Shown: in pieces, positions 18,733-30,252 of the stretch
Layout: each line of letters starts with the position of its first letter
How positions within the stretch are numbered: the stretch's first letter is position 1
Source: Nitrosomonadales bacterium
Lineage (GTDB): Bacteria; Pseudomonadota; Gammaproteobacteria; Burkholderiales; Gallionellaceae
Direction of reading: 5' to 3'
Assembly (NCBI GenBank): GCA_016235045.1
Contig: JACRME010000021.1
Span: forward strand, 26,595 to 90,594
DNA length: 64,000 nucleotides
Notes under the pieces: model-generated
The model's database searches: none
Seen by the model: only the letters and a program-made list of their open reading frames with translations
What the model was told of the DNA's origin: nothing
Translations under genes and position numbers: made by a program

Positions 18733-21700
18733 TTATTTACGGGGAAGTTGCCCGTTGGGCACGCCGATTCGCAGCAGCGTTTCGAATTCGTCCGCCGGGA
18801 TCGCCTTCGAAAACAGGAACCCCTGCGCGTAATCGCAACCCGCGTCGAGCAGCAGCAGGCGCTGCTGTTCGGTCTCCACCCCTTCGGCAATGACCTTCAA
18901 ACCCAGTTTGTGCGCCATGACGATAATGGCCTCGCATAACGCCATGTCGTCTGGATGATTGCCCAGGTTGTTGACGAAGGTCTGGTCGATCTTCAGGTAA
19001 TCGATGTCGAATTTTTTCAGGTAGGCGAGGGACGAGTAGCCCGTGCCGAAATCGTCAATCGCCACCTGGATGCCAGCGTCGCGCGAGGCCAGCAGCCGTT
19101 CCTTGATATTGCCCGCATCGTCCAGCAGCACGCCTTCGGTAATCTCGACCACCAGGCTGCCCGCGTGCAATCCGTTGCGTTCCATTTCCTGCAGCCACTC
19201 TTCCGCCTTCAGCGGATTGTCGTTGTGGAACTGTACCGGGGACTTGTTGACGCTGATCTGGAAGCTCTTGTGATGGCTGGCTTGCAGGCGTTTGACCTGC
19301 TGCATGGCTTGTTGCAGCACCCAGTCGCCGATCTCCACGATCATGCCGGTTTCTTCGGCCAGCGGGATGAATTCGGCGGGGCTGACCATGCCGCGCGTCG
19401 GATGAATCCAGCGCAGCAGCGCCTCGGCCTTGTGGATGTCTCCGGTCGCCAGTTCGACAATGGGCTGGTAATACACCTGGAACTGGTTAAACGCCAAGGC
19501 ATCGCGCAGATCGTTGACCAGGCGCATGCGCTTCTGTGCATTCTCCTGCATGACCGGCGTGAAGTAGCTCATGCGGTTGCGACCCAGGCTCTTGGCGACA
19601 TACATCGCCTGATCGGCGTTTTTCAGCAGGGTCTCCATGCTGTCGGCGTCCGACGGATAAAGCGTGATGCCGATGCTGGCGGAGATAAAAGCCTTTTCTT
19701 CGCCCAGCAGGAACGGCGAGGCCAGTTTGCCGATGATTTTCTGCGCGATGCGCTCGATGTTGGCCGGATCGTCGATGTCGGGCAGGATCACCACGAACTC
19801 GTCCCCGCCCATGCGCGCGACCGTATCGGATTCGCGCACGCAATGCAGGATGCGTTGCGCGGCATCGACCAGCAGGAAATCCCCGGCATCATGGCCCATG
19901 GTGTCGTTGACTTCCTTGAAGTGATCGAGATCGATGAGCATGAGGGCGAACGGGGAGTGATCCCGCCGGGACAGCCTGATCGTTTGTTCCAGGCGATCGC
20001 GGAACAACCTCCGGTTCGGCAGTTGAGTGAGCGCATCGTAGTGCGCCTGGCGCCGGATGGTCTCTTCGGCCTGCTTGCGCTCGGTCAGGTCGGTGTGGGT
20101 GCCGATCATGCGCGTCACGCGCCCATCCTCGCCCCGGTGCGAGACCATGCCGCGCGTGAGTATCCATTTCCAGCTGTCGTCCTTGCAGCGAACGCGGTAT
20201 TCGGCCATGAACTTGTCCTGCTTGCGGTGGAAGAAGTCGCTGACTTGAACCAGCAGGCCGGCGACATCTTCAGGATGCACGCGCGCATTCCATTCCGAGA
20301 TGTGATTGCCGATCTCGTCGTCGGCAAAACCAAACATGCCCTTGCCGCCCTTGGAAAGCGAGACTTCGTTGCTCAGCAGATTCCAGTCCCACACGCAATC
20401 GCCGCCGCCCTCCAGCGCAAAGCTCCAGCGCGCCTCGCTCTCGCGCAAAGCTTCTTCGGCCTGTTTGCGCGCGGTGACGTCCACCGAAATGCCGATGGTG
20501 CCGACAACCTCACCCCTGGCGTCGCGCAATCTGGCCTTGGTGACTTCCAGTTGGTGCAGCTTGCCGTCCACCAGCGGAAGCGCTTCGATGGAAACATAAG
20601 GCTCGTCCTGCGCCAGGCTGGCACGATCCGAAGCCTGGCAATTCGCCGCGATTTCCTCCCCCAGCAGGTCGGGCAGATGCTCCGTCAGCAAAAAAGCCGT
20701 TTCCGGTATGCCGACCGCATTGCAGAAGCGCTTGTTGACGAAGCGGTAACGCCCATCCGTCCCGACGAACCAGATGCCCACCGGCGCGTGGTCGAGAATC
20801 GCATGCAGCCTCGCTTCGCTTTCGCCCAGCGCTTGCGCATCCAGTCTCTGCTGGCGGATGGAGGTCGCCAGCACGATACCGACAAAGGTCATGCTCAAAG
20901 TGAAGAGCCAGAAGTTGGCCAGTCCGGTGCGGATGTCGGAGGCAAAGAAGCCAACCCCGTCGAGCGCGCCCAGCACTCCCTGGATCGCGGTCAACAACAA
21001 GATAAGCATGACGCCGTGCCGCCCGAAACGCACTGCCCCCCAGATGACGAACAGGAACATCAGGTAGGCGAGCGGAACATCCGACATCATCTCCGGCGTC
21101 CAGCCGTGGAAAGCGATCATGCTTGTCAACAGCGACAGCACGATGAAGCACACCGTCTCGACCAGCCTGCGCTTGCCGCGCGCCCAACTTGCCGGGAGCG
21201 TACGCCAAATCAGCAGGAATGGCGCGACCAGCGCAATGCCGAAAAGATTTCCCCGCCACCAGTACATCCATCCGGCGAAAGCGAACTCTGCCGGCAGAAT
21301 GCCCGCAGCCAGCAGAGTGGCGATGCCGATGCTCGCCGCCAATATGGCGACCAGCGCGCCGATAAAAATGAGCCAGAGGTAATCGCGCGGATCGCGCAAT
21401 AGCGGATCGAATCGCTTGGTCAGGGCCAGCAACCAAAGCGCAAGCAGCGGCTCGATCACGTTGCTGACCGCGATGAAAAAAGAAACCGGGAAAGAGCGCC
21501 CCACGGCCAGATACGCTGCCAGCGCCCCGACGAATATTCCCGGCCAGTATTTTTTTCCGCCCGCCATCAGGGCGGCCAATCCCAATCCGCTGGGAAGCCA
21601 GACCGGAGAGATGTTGCCGTCGGTGGTCAGGTAGGACAGGACGAGCAGAATGAGCAGCGCATACAGCGCAACCAGCGCCAGCAGTTTGGGAACATCAGAC

Positions 21701-21738
21701 CAGCGGTAAATAGCGAATGCATGCACGCCAGACCTCAC
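18733..21738 (-). CDS. MASE1-PAS-PAS-GGDEF-EAL c-di-GMP signalling protein
   Basis: 1001 aa; MASE1-like N-terminus (GNISPVWLPSGLGLAAL), ARMGGDEFVVILPD, HKAEALLRWIHP, DDFGTGYSSLAYLKKFDIDYLKIDQTFV. Confidence 0.93.
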   Translation of the reverse strand: MRSGVHAFAIYRWSDVPKLLALVALYALLILLVLSYLTTDGNISPVWLPSGLGLAALMAGGKKYWPGIFVGALAAYLAVGRSFPVSFFIAVSNVIEPLLALWLLALTKRFDPLLRDPRDYLWLIFIGALVAILAASIGIATLLAAGILPAEFAFAGWMYWWRGNLFGIALVAPFLLIWRTLPASWARGKRRLVETVCFIVLSLLTSMIAFHGWTPEMMSDVPLAYLMFLFVIWGAVRFGRHGVMLILLLTAIQGVLGALDGVGFFASDIRTGLANFWLFTLSMTFVGIVLATSIRQQRLDAQALGESEARLHAILDHAPVGIWFVGTDGRYRFVNKRFCNAVGIPETAFLLTEHLPDLLGEEIAANCQASDRASLAQDEPYVSIEALPLVDGKLHQLEVTKARLRDARGEVVGTIGISVDVTARKQAEEALRESEARWSFALEGGGDCVWDWNLLSNEVSLSKGGKGMFGFADDEIGNHISEWNARVHPEDVAGLLVQVSDFFHRKQDKFMAEYRVRCKDDSWKWILTRGMVSHRGEDGRVTRMIGTHTDLTERKQAEETIRRQAHYDALTQLPNRRLFRDRLEQTIRLSRRDHSPFALMLIDLDHFKEVNDTMGHDAGDFLLVDAAQRILHCVRESDTVARMGGDEFVVILPDIDDPANIERIAQKIIGKLASPFLLGEEKAFISASIGITLYPSDADSMETLLKNADQAMYVAKSLGRNRMSYFTPVMQENAQKRMRLVNDLRDALAFNQFQVYYQPIVELATGDIHKAEALLRWIHPTRGMVSPAEFIPLAEETGMIVEIGDWVLQQAMQQVKRLQASHHKSFQISVNKSPVQFHNDNPLKAEEWLQEMERNGLHAGSLVVEITEGVLLDDAGNIKERLLASRDAGIQVAIDDFGTGYSSLAYLKKFDIDYLKIDQTFVNNLGNHPDDMALCEAIIVMAHKLGLKVIAEGVETEQQRLLLLDAGCDYAQGFLFSKAIPADEFETLLRIGVPNGQLPRK

Positions 21739-21769
21739 TTGTTCGACCGCACCGCAGCGAAGGACTGCG

Positions 21770-23350
21770 TCACTCCCACTCGATGGTCGCGGGCGGCTTG
21801 CCGGAAATATCGTACACCACGCGGTTAATGCCGCGCACTTCGTTGATGATACGGTTGGAGACCTTGCCCAGCAGTTCGTAAGGCAGATGCGCCCAGTGCG
21901 CGGTCATGAAGTCCTGCGTCTGCACCGCGCGCAGGCTGACCACCCATTCGTAGGTGCGGCCGTCGCCCATCACGCCGACCGATTTGACCGGCAGGAACAC
22001 GGTGAAGGCCTGCGAGGTCTTGTCGTACCAGCTCTTGCCCGATTCGTCTTTGGTATTGCGCAGCTCTTCGATAAAGATGGCATCGGCACGGCGCAACAGC
22101 TCGGCATACTCACGCTTCACTTCGCCCAGGATGCGCACACCGAGGCCGGGGCCGGGGAACGGATGACGGTAGATCATATCCGCCGGCAGCCCCAGCGCCA
22201 CGCCGAGTTCGCGCACTTCGTCCTTGAACAGTTCGCGCAACGGCTCCAGCAGCTTGAGGTGCATGGATTCCGGCAGGCCGCCGACGTTGTGGTGCGACTT
22301 GATGGTGTGCGCCTTTTTGGTCTTGGCGCTGGCCGATTCGATCACGTCCGGATAGATGGTGCCCTGCGCCAGCCACTTGGCCTGCTTCAATTTGGCCGAT
22401 TCGCGCTGGAACACTTCGACGAACTCGCGGCCGATGACTTTCCGTTTTTGCTCCGGATCAGTCACGCCCGCGAGATGCTTCATGAATTCGCCGCTTGCAT
22501 CGACGCGAATGACCTTCATGTGCAGGTGATTCGCGAACGTCTCCATCACCTGATCGCCTTCGTGCAGGCGCAGCAGCCCGTTGTCCACGAACACGCAGGT
22601 GAGTTGGTCGCCGATGGCACGATGGATCAGCGCCGCTGCGACGGAAGAATCCACGCCGCCGGACAGACCGAGGATGACTTCCTCGCTGCCGACCTGCGCC
22701 TTGATCTTCGCCACCGCCTCGGCGATGTAATCCGGCATGTTCCAGTCCTGGCCGCAGCCGCAGACGTCATGCACGAAACGAGCGATGATGGCCTTGCCCT
22801 GGTAGGTATGCGTGACTTCCGGGTGGAACTGCACCGCGTAATAACGGCGCGATTCGTCGGCCATCGCAGCAAACGGTGTCGCCGCGTTGGAAGCAATGGC
22901 CGTGAAGCCCGGCGGCAGCGCCGTCACCTTGTCGCCGTGGCTCATCCACACGTCGAGCAGGCCGTGGCCCTGTGCATTGGCCTTGTCCTGGATGCCGTCG
23001 AACAGTTTGGAATGCCCCTGCGCACGAATCTCGGCATAACCGAACTCGCGCACCTTGCCGCTTTCGACCTTGCCGCCCAGTTGCGCCGCCATGGTCTGCA
23101 TGCCGTAGCAGATGCCGAACACCGGCACTCCAAGCTCGAACACCACATTCGGCGCCTTCGGCGTCTCTTCCTCATAAACCGAATTCGGCCCGCCGGACAG
23201 GATGATGCCCGCCGGATCGAAGGCGCGGATGTCCGCTTCGCTCATATCCCAGGGATGCAACTCGCAATAGACATGCGTCTCGCGCACGCGGCGGGCGATG
23301 AGTTGGGTGTATTGGGAACCGAAATCGAGGATGAGGATTTTTTTATGCAT
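21770..23350 (-). CDS. guaA: GMP synthase (glutamine-hydrolysing)
   Basis: 526 aa; [60 protein letters not shown] terminus. Confidence 0.98.
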   Translation of the reverse strand: MHKKILILDFGSQYTQLIARRVRETHVYCELHPWDMSEADIRAFDPAGIILSGGPNSVYEEETPKAPNVVFELGVPVFGICYGMQTMAAQLGGKVESGKVREFGYAEIRAQGHSKLFDGIQDKANAQGHGLLDVWMSHGDKVTALPPGFTAIASNAATPFAAMADESRRYYAVQFHPEVTHTYQGKAIIARFVHDVCGCGQDWNMPDYIAEAVAKIKAQVGSEEVILGLSGGVDSSVAAALIHRAIGDQLTCVFVDNGLLRLHEGDQVMETFANHLHMKVIRVDASGEFMKHLAGVTDPEQKRKVIGREFVEVFQRESAKLKQAKWLAQGTIYPDVIESASAKTKKAHTIKSHHNVGGLPESMHLKLLEPLRELFKDEVRELGVALGLPADMIYRHPFPGPGLGVRILGEVKREYAELLRRADAIFIEELRNTKDESGKSWYDKTSQAFTVFLPVKSVGVMGDGRTYEWVVSLRAVQTQDFMTAHWAHLPYELLGKVSNRIINEVRGINRVVYDISGKPPATIEWE

Positions 23351-23439
23351 GGCTTTACAGGATTTAGGATTTTGGAATGAGGATTCAGGAAGGATCGCAG
23401 AACGGCTTCTACTAAATCCTGGATCCCAAATCCAAAATC

Positions 23440-24900
23440 CTAGTCAATATGATAGTTCGGCGCTTCTTTGGTGATCTGCACGTCGTGCACGTGCGATTCG
23501 CGAATGCCGGCCGAGGTGATCTCGACGAATTCGGCTTTGGCATGCACGGTGGAAATGTCCGGACAACCCAGATAACCCATGCTGGAGCGCAGACCGCCGA
23601 GCAATTGATGAACCACCGCCAGTGCGCTGCCTTTGTACGGCACGCGGCCTTCGACGCCTTCCGGCACCAGCTTGTCCTTGTTGCCTTCGTTTTCCTGGAA
23701 GTAGCGGTCGCTGGAGCCCTGCTGCATCGCGCCCAGGCTGCCCATGCCGCGATAGGATTTGTAGGAACGCCCCTGATACAACTCGATTTCGCCGGGGGCT
23801 TCTTCGGTACCCGCGAACAGGCCGCCCAGCATCACGGAATGCGCACCGGCCGCGATGGCCTTGGCGATATCGCCGGAAAAACGCACGCCGCCGTCGGCGA
23901 TCAGCGGCACATCGGAACCAGCCAATGCATCCGCCACCATCTGGATAGCCGATATCTGGGGAACACCGACACCCGCCACCATGCGCGTAGTACAGATGGA
24001 ACCGGGGCCGATGCCGACCTTGACGCCGTCGGCGCCGTGATCCACCAGCGCCTTGGCCGCGGAGCCGGTGGCGATGTTGCCGCCGATCACGTCGACCTTG
24101 GGGAAATTCTTCTTGACCCACTGCACGCGACTCAGCACGCCTTGCGAATGGCCGTGCGCAGTATCCACCACCAGCACATCCACGCCCGCTTCGACCAGCA
24201 AGGCCACGCGCTCTTCCGTGCCCTCGCCCACGCCGACTGCTGCGCCGACGCGCAGACGGCCCATCTCGTCCTTGCAAGCCAGCGGATGTTCGCTCGATTT
24301 CAGAATATCCTTGACCGTAATCAGGCCGCACAACTCGTAAGCATCGTTCACCACCAGCACGCGTTCGATACGGTGCTTGTGCATCAGACCGCGCGCTTCG
24401 TCGCGGTTGGCACTCTCTTTTACAACGATGAGCCGTTCGCGCGGCGTCATGATATTGGTGATGGGCTGGTCAAGATTGCTCTCGAAGCGCAGGTCGCGGT
24501 TGGTCACGATGCCGACGACTTGCTTGCCTTGCACCACGGGGATACCGGAAATCTTGTGCTGACGGGTCAGGTTGAGCACATCGCGCACGGTCATGTTCGG
24601 CGCAATGGTAATGGGATCCTTCACCACGCCGCTCTCGAAACGCTTGACCTTGGCGACTTGTGCCGCCTGTTCCTTGGCGGTCATGTTCTTGTGCACGATG
24701 CCGATGCCGCCCTCCTGCGCCAGGGCAATCGCCAGGCGCGCCTCGGTGACGGTATCCATCGCTGCGGACAGCAGCGGAATATTCAGGGTGATGTTGCGGG
24801 TGAGTTGGGTGCGCAGACTGACATCGCGCGGCAGGACGTTGGAATGCGCCGGGAGCAGCAAAACGTCGTCAAAAGTGAGGGCTTTTTGTGTAATACGCAT
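23440..24900 (-). CDS. guaB: IMP dehydrogenase
   Basis: [50 protein letters not shown] region; upstream of guaA. Confidence 0.98.
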   Translation of the reverse strand: MRITQKALTFDDVLLLPAHSNVLPRDVSLRTQLTRNITLNIPLLSAAMDTVTEARLAIALAQEGGIGIVHKNMTAKEQAAQVAKVKRFESGVVKDPITIAPNMTVRDVLNLTRQHKISGIPVVQGKQVVGIVTNRDLRFESNLDQPITNIMTPRERLIVVKESANRDEARGLMHKHRIERVLVVNDAYELCGLITVKDILKSSEHPLACKDEMGRLRVGAAVGVGEGTEERVALLVEAGVDVLVVDTAHGHSQGVLSRVQWVKKNFPKVDVIGGNIATGSAAKALVDHGADGVKVGIGPGSICTTRMVAGVGVPQISAIQMVADALAGSDVPLIADGGVRFSGDIAKAIAAGAHSVMLGGLFAGTEEAPGEIELYQGRSYKSYRGMGSLGAMQQGSSDRYFQENEGNKDKLVPEGVEGRVPYKGSALAVVHQLLGGLRSSMGYLGCPDISTVHAKAEFVEITSAGIRESHVHDVQITKEAPNYHID

Positions 24901-24960
24901 GTGAATCTTCCTCTGCAAAGCGCGCATTATATCAAAACTTGCGCAGAGGCCGGGCGGCGT

Positions 24961-25635
24961 TTACCCCCCGCTTTTCCCCTTGCTGCTCATCACGTAGATC
25001 AGGTACTCGAAGAAAACGTCGCACCAACTCTGGTCGTTGTCTTTAAGCGTCATCAACAGCTTGTTCACTTCCCCGATCGGCCAGTTTGGATTAAACCGTA
25101 CCAGTGCTTCGGCGGGATAAAACGGCAATAACGACATCAGCCGGTCGCCCAGCTTGTTGATCTCTTTCAGCATCAGGGCGAGATCCTTGTCGGAATCGAT
25201 CTCGGCCGTAATGTCCCCATAAGTCTTGGGGTGTTGCTTGGTGTAAGCGATGAAATTGCTCAGCACGAAGAAGAACTCGCTCTTGTTGATTTCCGTCACG
25301 GAGTCGCCAAGCATGAACGGGAGCACGCTCAGTTCCAGCCAATAGTAATTCAGCTTGGGATTTTTTTGCTTGCTCACGCCGACATAGCCCTGGCGTTCCT
25401 GCGCCCGATGGATGCAGTCGTCGAGTATCAGCTTGTCGGAAGCGCGTGTGGTCAAATCCGCATCCTTGAGCACGATAGGCTTGACCAGAAAAAAATCCGG
25501 GATGTCGTCAAACAGCTTTCCCGTGTTCTGGTGCGCCCGGTAATAGAAGCGGAACAGCCTGAGCACCAGTTCCTGGTTCTTGTCTATCCGCAAGTAATCC
25601 GGATTGATGCCTGCAGGCAATTGTGTAGATGACAT
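24961..25635 (-). CDS. Conserved-looking hypothetical protein
   Basis: 224 aa MSSTQLPAGINPDYLRIDKNQELVLRLFRFYYRAHQNTGKLFDDIPDFFLV; no family recognised. Confidence 0.7.
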   Translation of the reverse strand: MSSTQLPAGINPDYLRIDKNQELVLRLFRFYYRAHQNTGKLFDDIPDFFLVKPIVLKDADLTTRASDKLILDDCIHRAQERQGYVGVSKQKNPKLNYYWLELSVLPFMLGDSVTEINKSEFFFVLSNFIAYTKQHPKTYGDITAEIDSDKDLALMLKEINKLGDRLMSLLPFYPAEALVRFNPNWPIGEVNKLLMTLKDNDQSWCDVFFEYLIYVMSSKGKSGG

Positions 25636-25774
25636 TTAAGCTTGCAACTCCGCTGTTTTTCGTTCCTGAGTTCCCCGAGATGGGGAACCGGTTCAAAATG
25701 AAGGCGCTATCATAAATTGACGCGGGACAAATTAACAGCTAGTTTCGCATCCATCGACATTCCCGGAGGTTGCC

Positions 25775-26233
25775 ATGAAATCCTGTTTTGCCATCGTTTT
25801 ACTGGCCCTGGTTAGCCTGAATGCCCGTGCCGGCGTGCATAAATGGGTGGATCCGGACGGAACCGTCCATTACTCGGACACCCGTCCGCAGAACAACGAC
25901 ATCGAAACCCAGGCAGTACGCAACGTCGCAGGAAAGGATCTGGCGGAGGCTCCGGCCGCCAGTTCCCCCAAAAGCCTTGCGGAACGCGAAGCCGAAATGA
26001 AGAAGGCCAGGCAGGAAAAAATGGAGGCTGCGGAAAAACAGCAGCAACAGGATGCCCAGGTCCAGGCCAAAAAGAGCAACTGCGCAGCCGCGCGCGAGAA
26101 CGAGCGCACCCTGGAACAAAGCCCCCGAATCGTCACCTACGACGAAAAGGGCGAGAAAACCTATATGGAAGATTCGACGCGCGCCCAAAAACTGGAGGAA
26201 GCGCGCCGGATCATCCGCGAAAGCTGCAACTAG
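25775..26233 (+). CDS. DUF4124-domain protein with signal peptide
   Basis: MKSCFAIVLLALVSLNARAGVHKWVDPDGTVHYSDTRP. Confidence 0.85.
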   Translation: MKSCFAIVLLALVSLNARAGVHKWVDPDGTVHYSDTRPQNNDIETQAVRNVAGKDLAEAPAASSPKSLAEREAEMKKARQEKMEAAEKQQQQDAQVQAKKSNCAAARENERTLEQSPRIVTYDEKGEKTYMEDSTRAQKLEEARRIIRESCN

Positions 26234-29200
26234 GCCGCCACCACAGTGGCGTTGCCGCCGCTGTTCTCGCTCAGTTTCATCGCCTCCTCGATATCCACCG
26301 ACACCACCTTGGAGACACCGCGCTCCTGCATGGTCACGCCGATCAGTTGCTGCGCCATCTCCATGGTGATCTTGTTGTGGCTGATGTAGACGAACTGGGT
26401 CTTGTCCGACATCTTCTGGATCAGTTTGCACAGGCGCTCGGTATTGGTATCGTCCAGCGGCGCATCCACCTCGTCCAGCACGCAGAACGGCGCCGGGTTG
26501 AGCTGGAACAGCGAAAACACCAGCGCGATGGCGGTCAGCGCCTTCTCGCCGCCGGACAGCAAGTGGATGGAAGCGTTCTTCTTGCCGGGCGGATGCGCCA
26601 TCACCTGCACGCCGCTATCCAGGATCTCGTCGCCGGTCAGCACCAGTTTGGCATCGCCGCCGCCGAACAGGATGGGGAACAACTCGGACAGGTGGCGGTT
26701 CACCTCCTCGTAGGTCGCCATCAGCAGATCGCGCGATTCCTTGTCGATGCGGCGAATGGCGTCTTCCAGCGTCTCGATCGCCTCGTTCAGGTCTTTCGCC
26801 TGCGCGTCCAGATAGGTCTTGCGCTCCTGCGCCGACTGCAATTCCTCCAGCGCCGCCAGGTTCACCGCACCTAACGCGGTAATCTCGTTACCCAGCCGCG
26901 TCAATTCGTTCTGCAATCCGCCCGCCTTGGCGCCTTCGATCAAGGGCAGCAGCGGCTCTTCATCCACCCCTTGCAGTTGCTCCGCCCATTGTTCGAACTG
27001 GATCCTTGCTTCCTGTTCCTTCAGCGTGATCTCGCTCACCTTCTCGCGCAACGGATGCAGCTTCTGCTCGCAGACCATGCGCTCCTGCTCCATACGGTTC
27101 AGGTTCAGCGTGGCGTTCTCCAGGATGTTGCGCGCCTCGGCCAGCGCCTGTTCATGCACCTGGCGCTGCTGTAGCGCGCCCTGTAATTGCTGGTCGGCAT
27201 CGCCCTCGCTCAGGTTCGCCTGCTCGTTGCGGCTGTGTGCCAGCGCTTCTTCCAGTTGCGTCAGCGTTTCGCCCTGCTGCCTCAGGTTCTGTTCCAGATC
27301 AGCCAGCTTCTCGGCACAGGTCTTGGCGAAGAATCGTGCTTCCTGCAATTCGTGCTGCGCCTTTTGCGCGCGGTCGCGCTGTTCGCGCAGCAGATTGTCC
27401 TGCGTGCCTGACTGCTGCCGCGCCTGATCGCTTTCCGCCTGCTGCGACGACAGCTTCTCGCGCTGGAGCTCCATCTGCTCGGCGATCTCCTGCATCTGGC
27501 GCTGCTCGTTGTTCACGCGTTCGGCCAGTTCTTCCAGTTCCTGCGCGATCTGCACGTTGCGTTCCTGCGTGCGTTCGTTGGCCTGGGTCAGTTTCAGGAT
27601 CTGCATCTGCAAGCCGTGCTGGCGCTGCTGCAGATCGCTGGTGGAACTGCGCAGTGGCGCAATGCGTCCCTCGACCGAGTGATAGGCTTCTTCTGCCGCC
27701 GCGGACTGCTGCTTGCCCTGCTCCAGTGCCGCGTCGCGCTGCTGCGTTTCCTGCTGCAATTGCTCGATCTCGCGCTGGCGTGCCAGCACACCGTGCAACT
27801 GGCTGTCCGGCGCATGGAACAGCACGCTGTGCGCGCCGACCAGGTGCCCCTGCGCCGTCACCAGCCAGGCGCCGGTCGGCAGGTTGTTGCGCTGACTCAG
27901 CGCTTCGTTCAAGTTCGCCACGGCATACACGCCCGCCAGCCAATCCTCGACCACGGGTGCCGCCTGCGCATCCTGACAGCGCACGTAGTTCACGAGCGGG
28001 GTCAAGCCGGATTGGGTCGCCGTCTTGCCGGAATGCGTGCCGTCAGCCGCATACACCGCCAGTTTGGCCGGCGGCGCATCGCCCCAGTTGGCCGCATCTT
28101 CCAGGCGCGGCAACGCCAGCGCATTGATGCGTTCACGCAACACCGCTTCCAGTGCGTCTTCCCAGCCCTGCTCAATGCGGATGGATTGCCACAGGCGCGG
28201 CGCGTTATCCAGTTGGTGCTGCGTGAGCCATGCCTTCAGATTCTTGTCGTTGTCGAGTTGCGCCTGCAACTGCTGCAGGGCGTTCAGGCGCGCCTCGGTT
28301 TGCGCCAACTGGCGTCCGAGTTCCTGCACCGCATCGCGCTGCTGGCGGCGCTCCGCATCGGCCAGCGGCAGGCGTTCCTGCAATTCGGCCAACTGTTGCT
28401 GCTGCATCTCGTACTCGACCTGCATCTCCGCCAGTTGCTGCTGGTTCTGCTGCAGCAGTTCGATGTCCACCTGCGGCAGGTTGTCGCGTTCCAGCATCAG
28501 GCGCGAACGGCGGCTGTCCAGTTGCTGCACATTGCCCTGCACATGACCGCGCTGGGTCTCGAAAATCTGCAATTGCTGCTGGATCAGCATCTGCTCGCGC
28601 TGCATCGCGTTGAGGCGCTCCTGCGCCACGCGCGCGGCCTCTTCCACCTGCGGCAGGCTTTGCGCCTCGATCTCGCTGCGGTTCTCGCAGGTCGCCACGC
28701 GCACGGCGGCGTCTTCCTGCTGCTGCTGCCAGTGCGTGCGCAGCGTGCGCAGGCCCTGCAACTGGGTCTGCTGCTGCGCGATCTGGCGTTCGCCGTTCTG
28801 TATCTGTTGCGACAGACGGTTGCGCTGCTCGGTGATGAAGGCGATCTGCTGCTCCAGACGCAACACCTCGGCATTGCTTGCGTACAGCTCGCCCTGTTTG
28901 GCATGCAAGGCATCGGACTGCCCGAAATGCTCGCTGCGCGCGGTCTCCAGCTTGGCTTCCACTTCGCGCAGCTTGGCGATCTCGGCTTCCAGGTCGTTCT
29001 TGGTCTTCTCGACCTGCTGCGCCAGACGCACCCGGCGCGCTTCGGCTTCCTGCTTGTTCACCAGCCACAGCAGTTTTTGTGTGGTCTCGCGCCTTGCTTC
29101 CAGTTCGCGATAGGTCTTGGCGACCTCGGCCTGTCCGCCCAGATGCACCAGCTGCTTGTCGAGTTCCTGCAGGATGTCGCTGACGCGCAACAGGTTGTCG

Positions 29201-29763
29201 CGTGTATCGCCCAGACGCAGTTCGGTCTCGCGGCGGCGGTCGCGGTATTTGGAGACGCCCGCCGCTTCTTCCAGGAACACCCTCAGCTCTTCCGGCTTGG
29301 CCTCGATGATCCGCGAGATCATGCCCTGCTCGATGATGGCGTAGGCACGCGCACCGACGCCGGTACCGAGGAAGATGTCGGTGATGTCCTTGCGGCGTAC
29401 GTTCTGGTTGTTGATGTAGTAACTGGAATCGCCGTCGCGCTGCAGCACGCGCTTGATGGATATCTCGGCGTAGGTCGCCCACTGCCCGCCGACCTTGCCC
29501 AGCGAGTTGTCGAACACCAGTTCGACGCTGGCGCGGGCCACCGGCTTGCGCGTGCCGGCGCCGTTGAAGATCACGTCCTGCATGGATTCGCCGCGCAAAG
29601 CGGAGGCGCGCGACTCGCCCAGCACCCAGCGCAAGGCGTCGATGACGTTGGACTTGCCGCAACCGTTGGGGCCGACGATGCCCACCAGCTGCCCGGGCAG
29701 CGAGATATGGGTGGGATCAACGAAGGACTTGAAACCGGCTAACTTTATATGGGCGAGACGCAA
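26230..29763 (-). CDS. smc: Chromosome segregation protein SMC
   Basis: 1177 aa; VGIVGPNGCGKSNVIDALRWVLGESRASALRGESMQDVIFNG; LLSGGEKALTAIALVFSLFQLNPAPFCVLDEVDAPLDDTN. Confidence 0.97.
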   Translation of the reverse strand: MRLAHIKLAGFKSFVDPTHISLPGQLVGIVGPNGCGKSNVIDALRWVLGESRASALRGESMQDVIFNGAGTRKPVARASVELVFDNSLGKVGGQWATYAEISIKRVLQRDGDSSYYINNQNVRRKDITDIFLGTGVGARAYAIIEQGMISRIIEAKPEELRVFLEEAAGVSKYRDRRRETELRLGDTRDNLLRVSDILQELDKQLVHLGGQAEVAKTYRELEARRETTQKLLWLVNKQEAEARRVRLAQQVEKTKNDLEAEIAKLREVEAKLETARSEHFGQSDALHAKQGELYASNAEVLRLEQQIAFITEQRNRLSQQIQNGERQIAQQQTQLQGLRTLRTHWQQQQEDAAVRVATCENRSEIEAQSLPQVEEAARVAQERLNAMQREQMLIQQQLQIFETQRGHVQGNVQQLDSRRSRLMLERDNLPQVDIELLQQNQQQLAEMQVEYEMQQQQLAELQERLPLADAERRQQRDAVQELGRQLAQTEARLNALQQLQAQLDNDKNLKAWLTQHQLDNAPRLWQSIRIEQGWEDALEAVLRERINALALPRLEDAANWGDAPPAKLAVYAADGTHSGKTATQSGLTPLVNYVRCQDAQAAPVVEDWLAGVYAVANLNEALSQRNNLPTGAWLVTAQGHLVGAHSVLFHAPDSQLHGVLARQREIEQLQQETQQRDAALEQGKQQSAAAEEAYHSVEGRIAPLRSSTSDLQQRQHGLQMQILKLTQANERTQERNVQIAQELEELAERVNNEQRQMQEIAEQMELQREKLSSQQAESDQARQQSGTQDNLLREQRDRAQKAQHELQEARFFAKTCAEKLADLEQNLRQQGETLTQLEEALAHSRNEQANLSEGDADQQLQGALQQRQVHEQALAEARNILENATLNLNRMEQERMVCEQKLHPLREKVSEITLKEQEARIQFEQWAEQLQGVDEEPLLPLIEGAKAGGLQNELTRLGNEITALGAVNLAALEELQSAQERKTYLDAQAKDLNEAIETLEDAIRRIDKESRDLLMATYEEVNRHLSELFPILFGGGDAKLVLTGDEILDSGVQVMAHPPGKKNASIHLLSGGEKALTAIALVFSLFQLNPAPFCVLDEVDAPLDDTNTERLCKLIQKMSDKTQFVYISHNKITMEMAQQLIGVTMQERGVSKVVSVDIEEAMKLSENSGGNATVVAA

Positions 29764-29824
29764 TTTGATATCAGGCTGACGATATAATGCGCTGCATTCT
29801 AACTGAACCCGGGCACCTCACCAA

Positions 29825-30244
29825 ATGACCACCCAAGCCACTAAGACTTTGGAAACTTTTCCCAATCCGCAGCCGAAACGCGATTATCACATCCACATGG
29901 AGATCCCCGAATTCACCTGTTTGTGCCCCAAGACCGGCCAGCCGGACTTCGCCACCTTGATCCTGGATTACATCGCCGACGAGCAGTGCGTGGAGTTGAA
30001 GAGCTTGAAGCTGTACATCTGGAGTTTTCGCAACGAGGGCCATTTCCACGAGGACGTGACCAACCGCGTGCTGGACGACCTGGTCGCCGCCACCCAGCCC
30101 CGTTTCATGCGCCTGACCGCCAAATTCTATGTGCGCGGCGGCATCTTTACCAATGTGGTGGCCGAACACCGCAAACCCGGGTGGCAACCGGCGCCGCTGG
30201 TCGACCTGACGCAGTTCCAGACGCAGTCCAACATGCGCGGGTAG
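29825..30244 (+). CDS. queF: NADPH-dependent 7-cyano-7-deazaguanine reductase QueF
   Basis: 139 aa; [58 protein letters not shown]. Confidence 0.95.
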   Translation: MTTQATKTLETFPNPQPKRDYHIHMEIPEFTCLCPKTGQPDFATLILDYIADEQCVELKSLKLYIWSFRNEGHFHEDVTNRVLDDLVAATQPRFMRLTAKFYVRGGIFTNVVAEHRKPGWQPAPLVDLTQFQTQSNMRG

Positions 30245-30252
30245 TACCGAAG

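Noticed and set aside
16097-18832. 911-aa plus-strand ORF (and 588-aa ORF 16920-18686) opposite the coiled-coil gene
   Set aside because: Low-complexity antisense shadow of the high-GC, Ala/Glu/Arg-rich coding strand; no recognisable domain and the real gene has an RBS and TM segment on the minus strand
18955-21402. 815-aa plus-strand ORF antisense to the GGDEF-EAL gene, and similar long ORFs antisense to smc (27616-29742), guaA, guaB and the FtsX permease (59854-61899)
   Set aside because: All coincide with well-supported genes on the opposite strand and have no domain signatures
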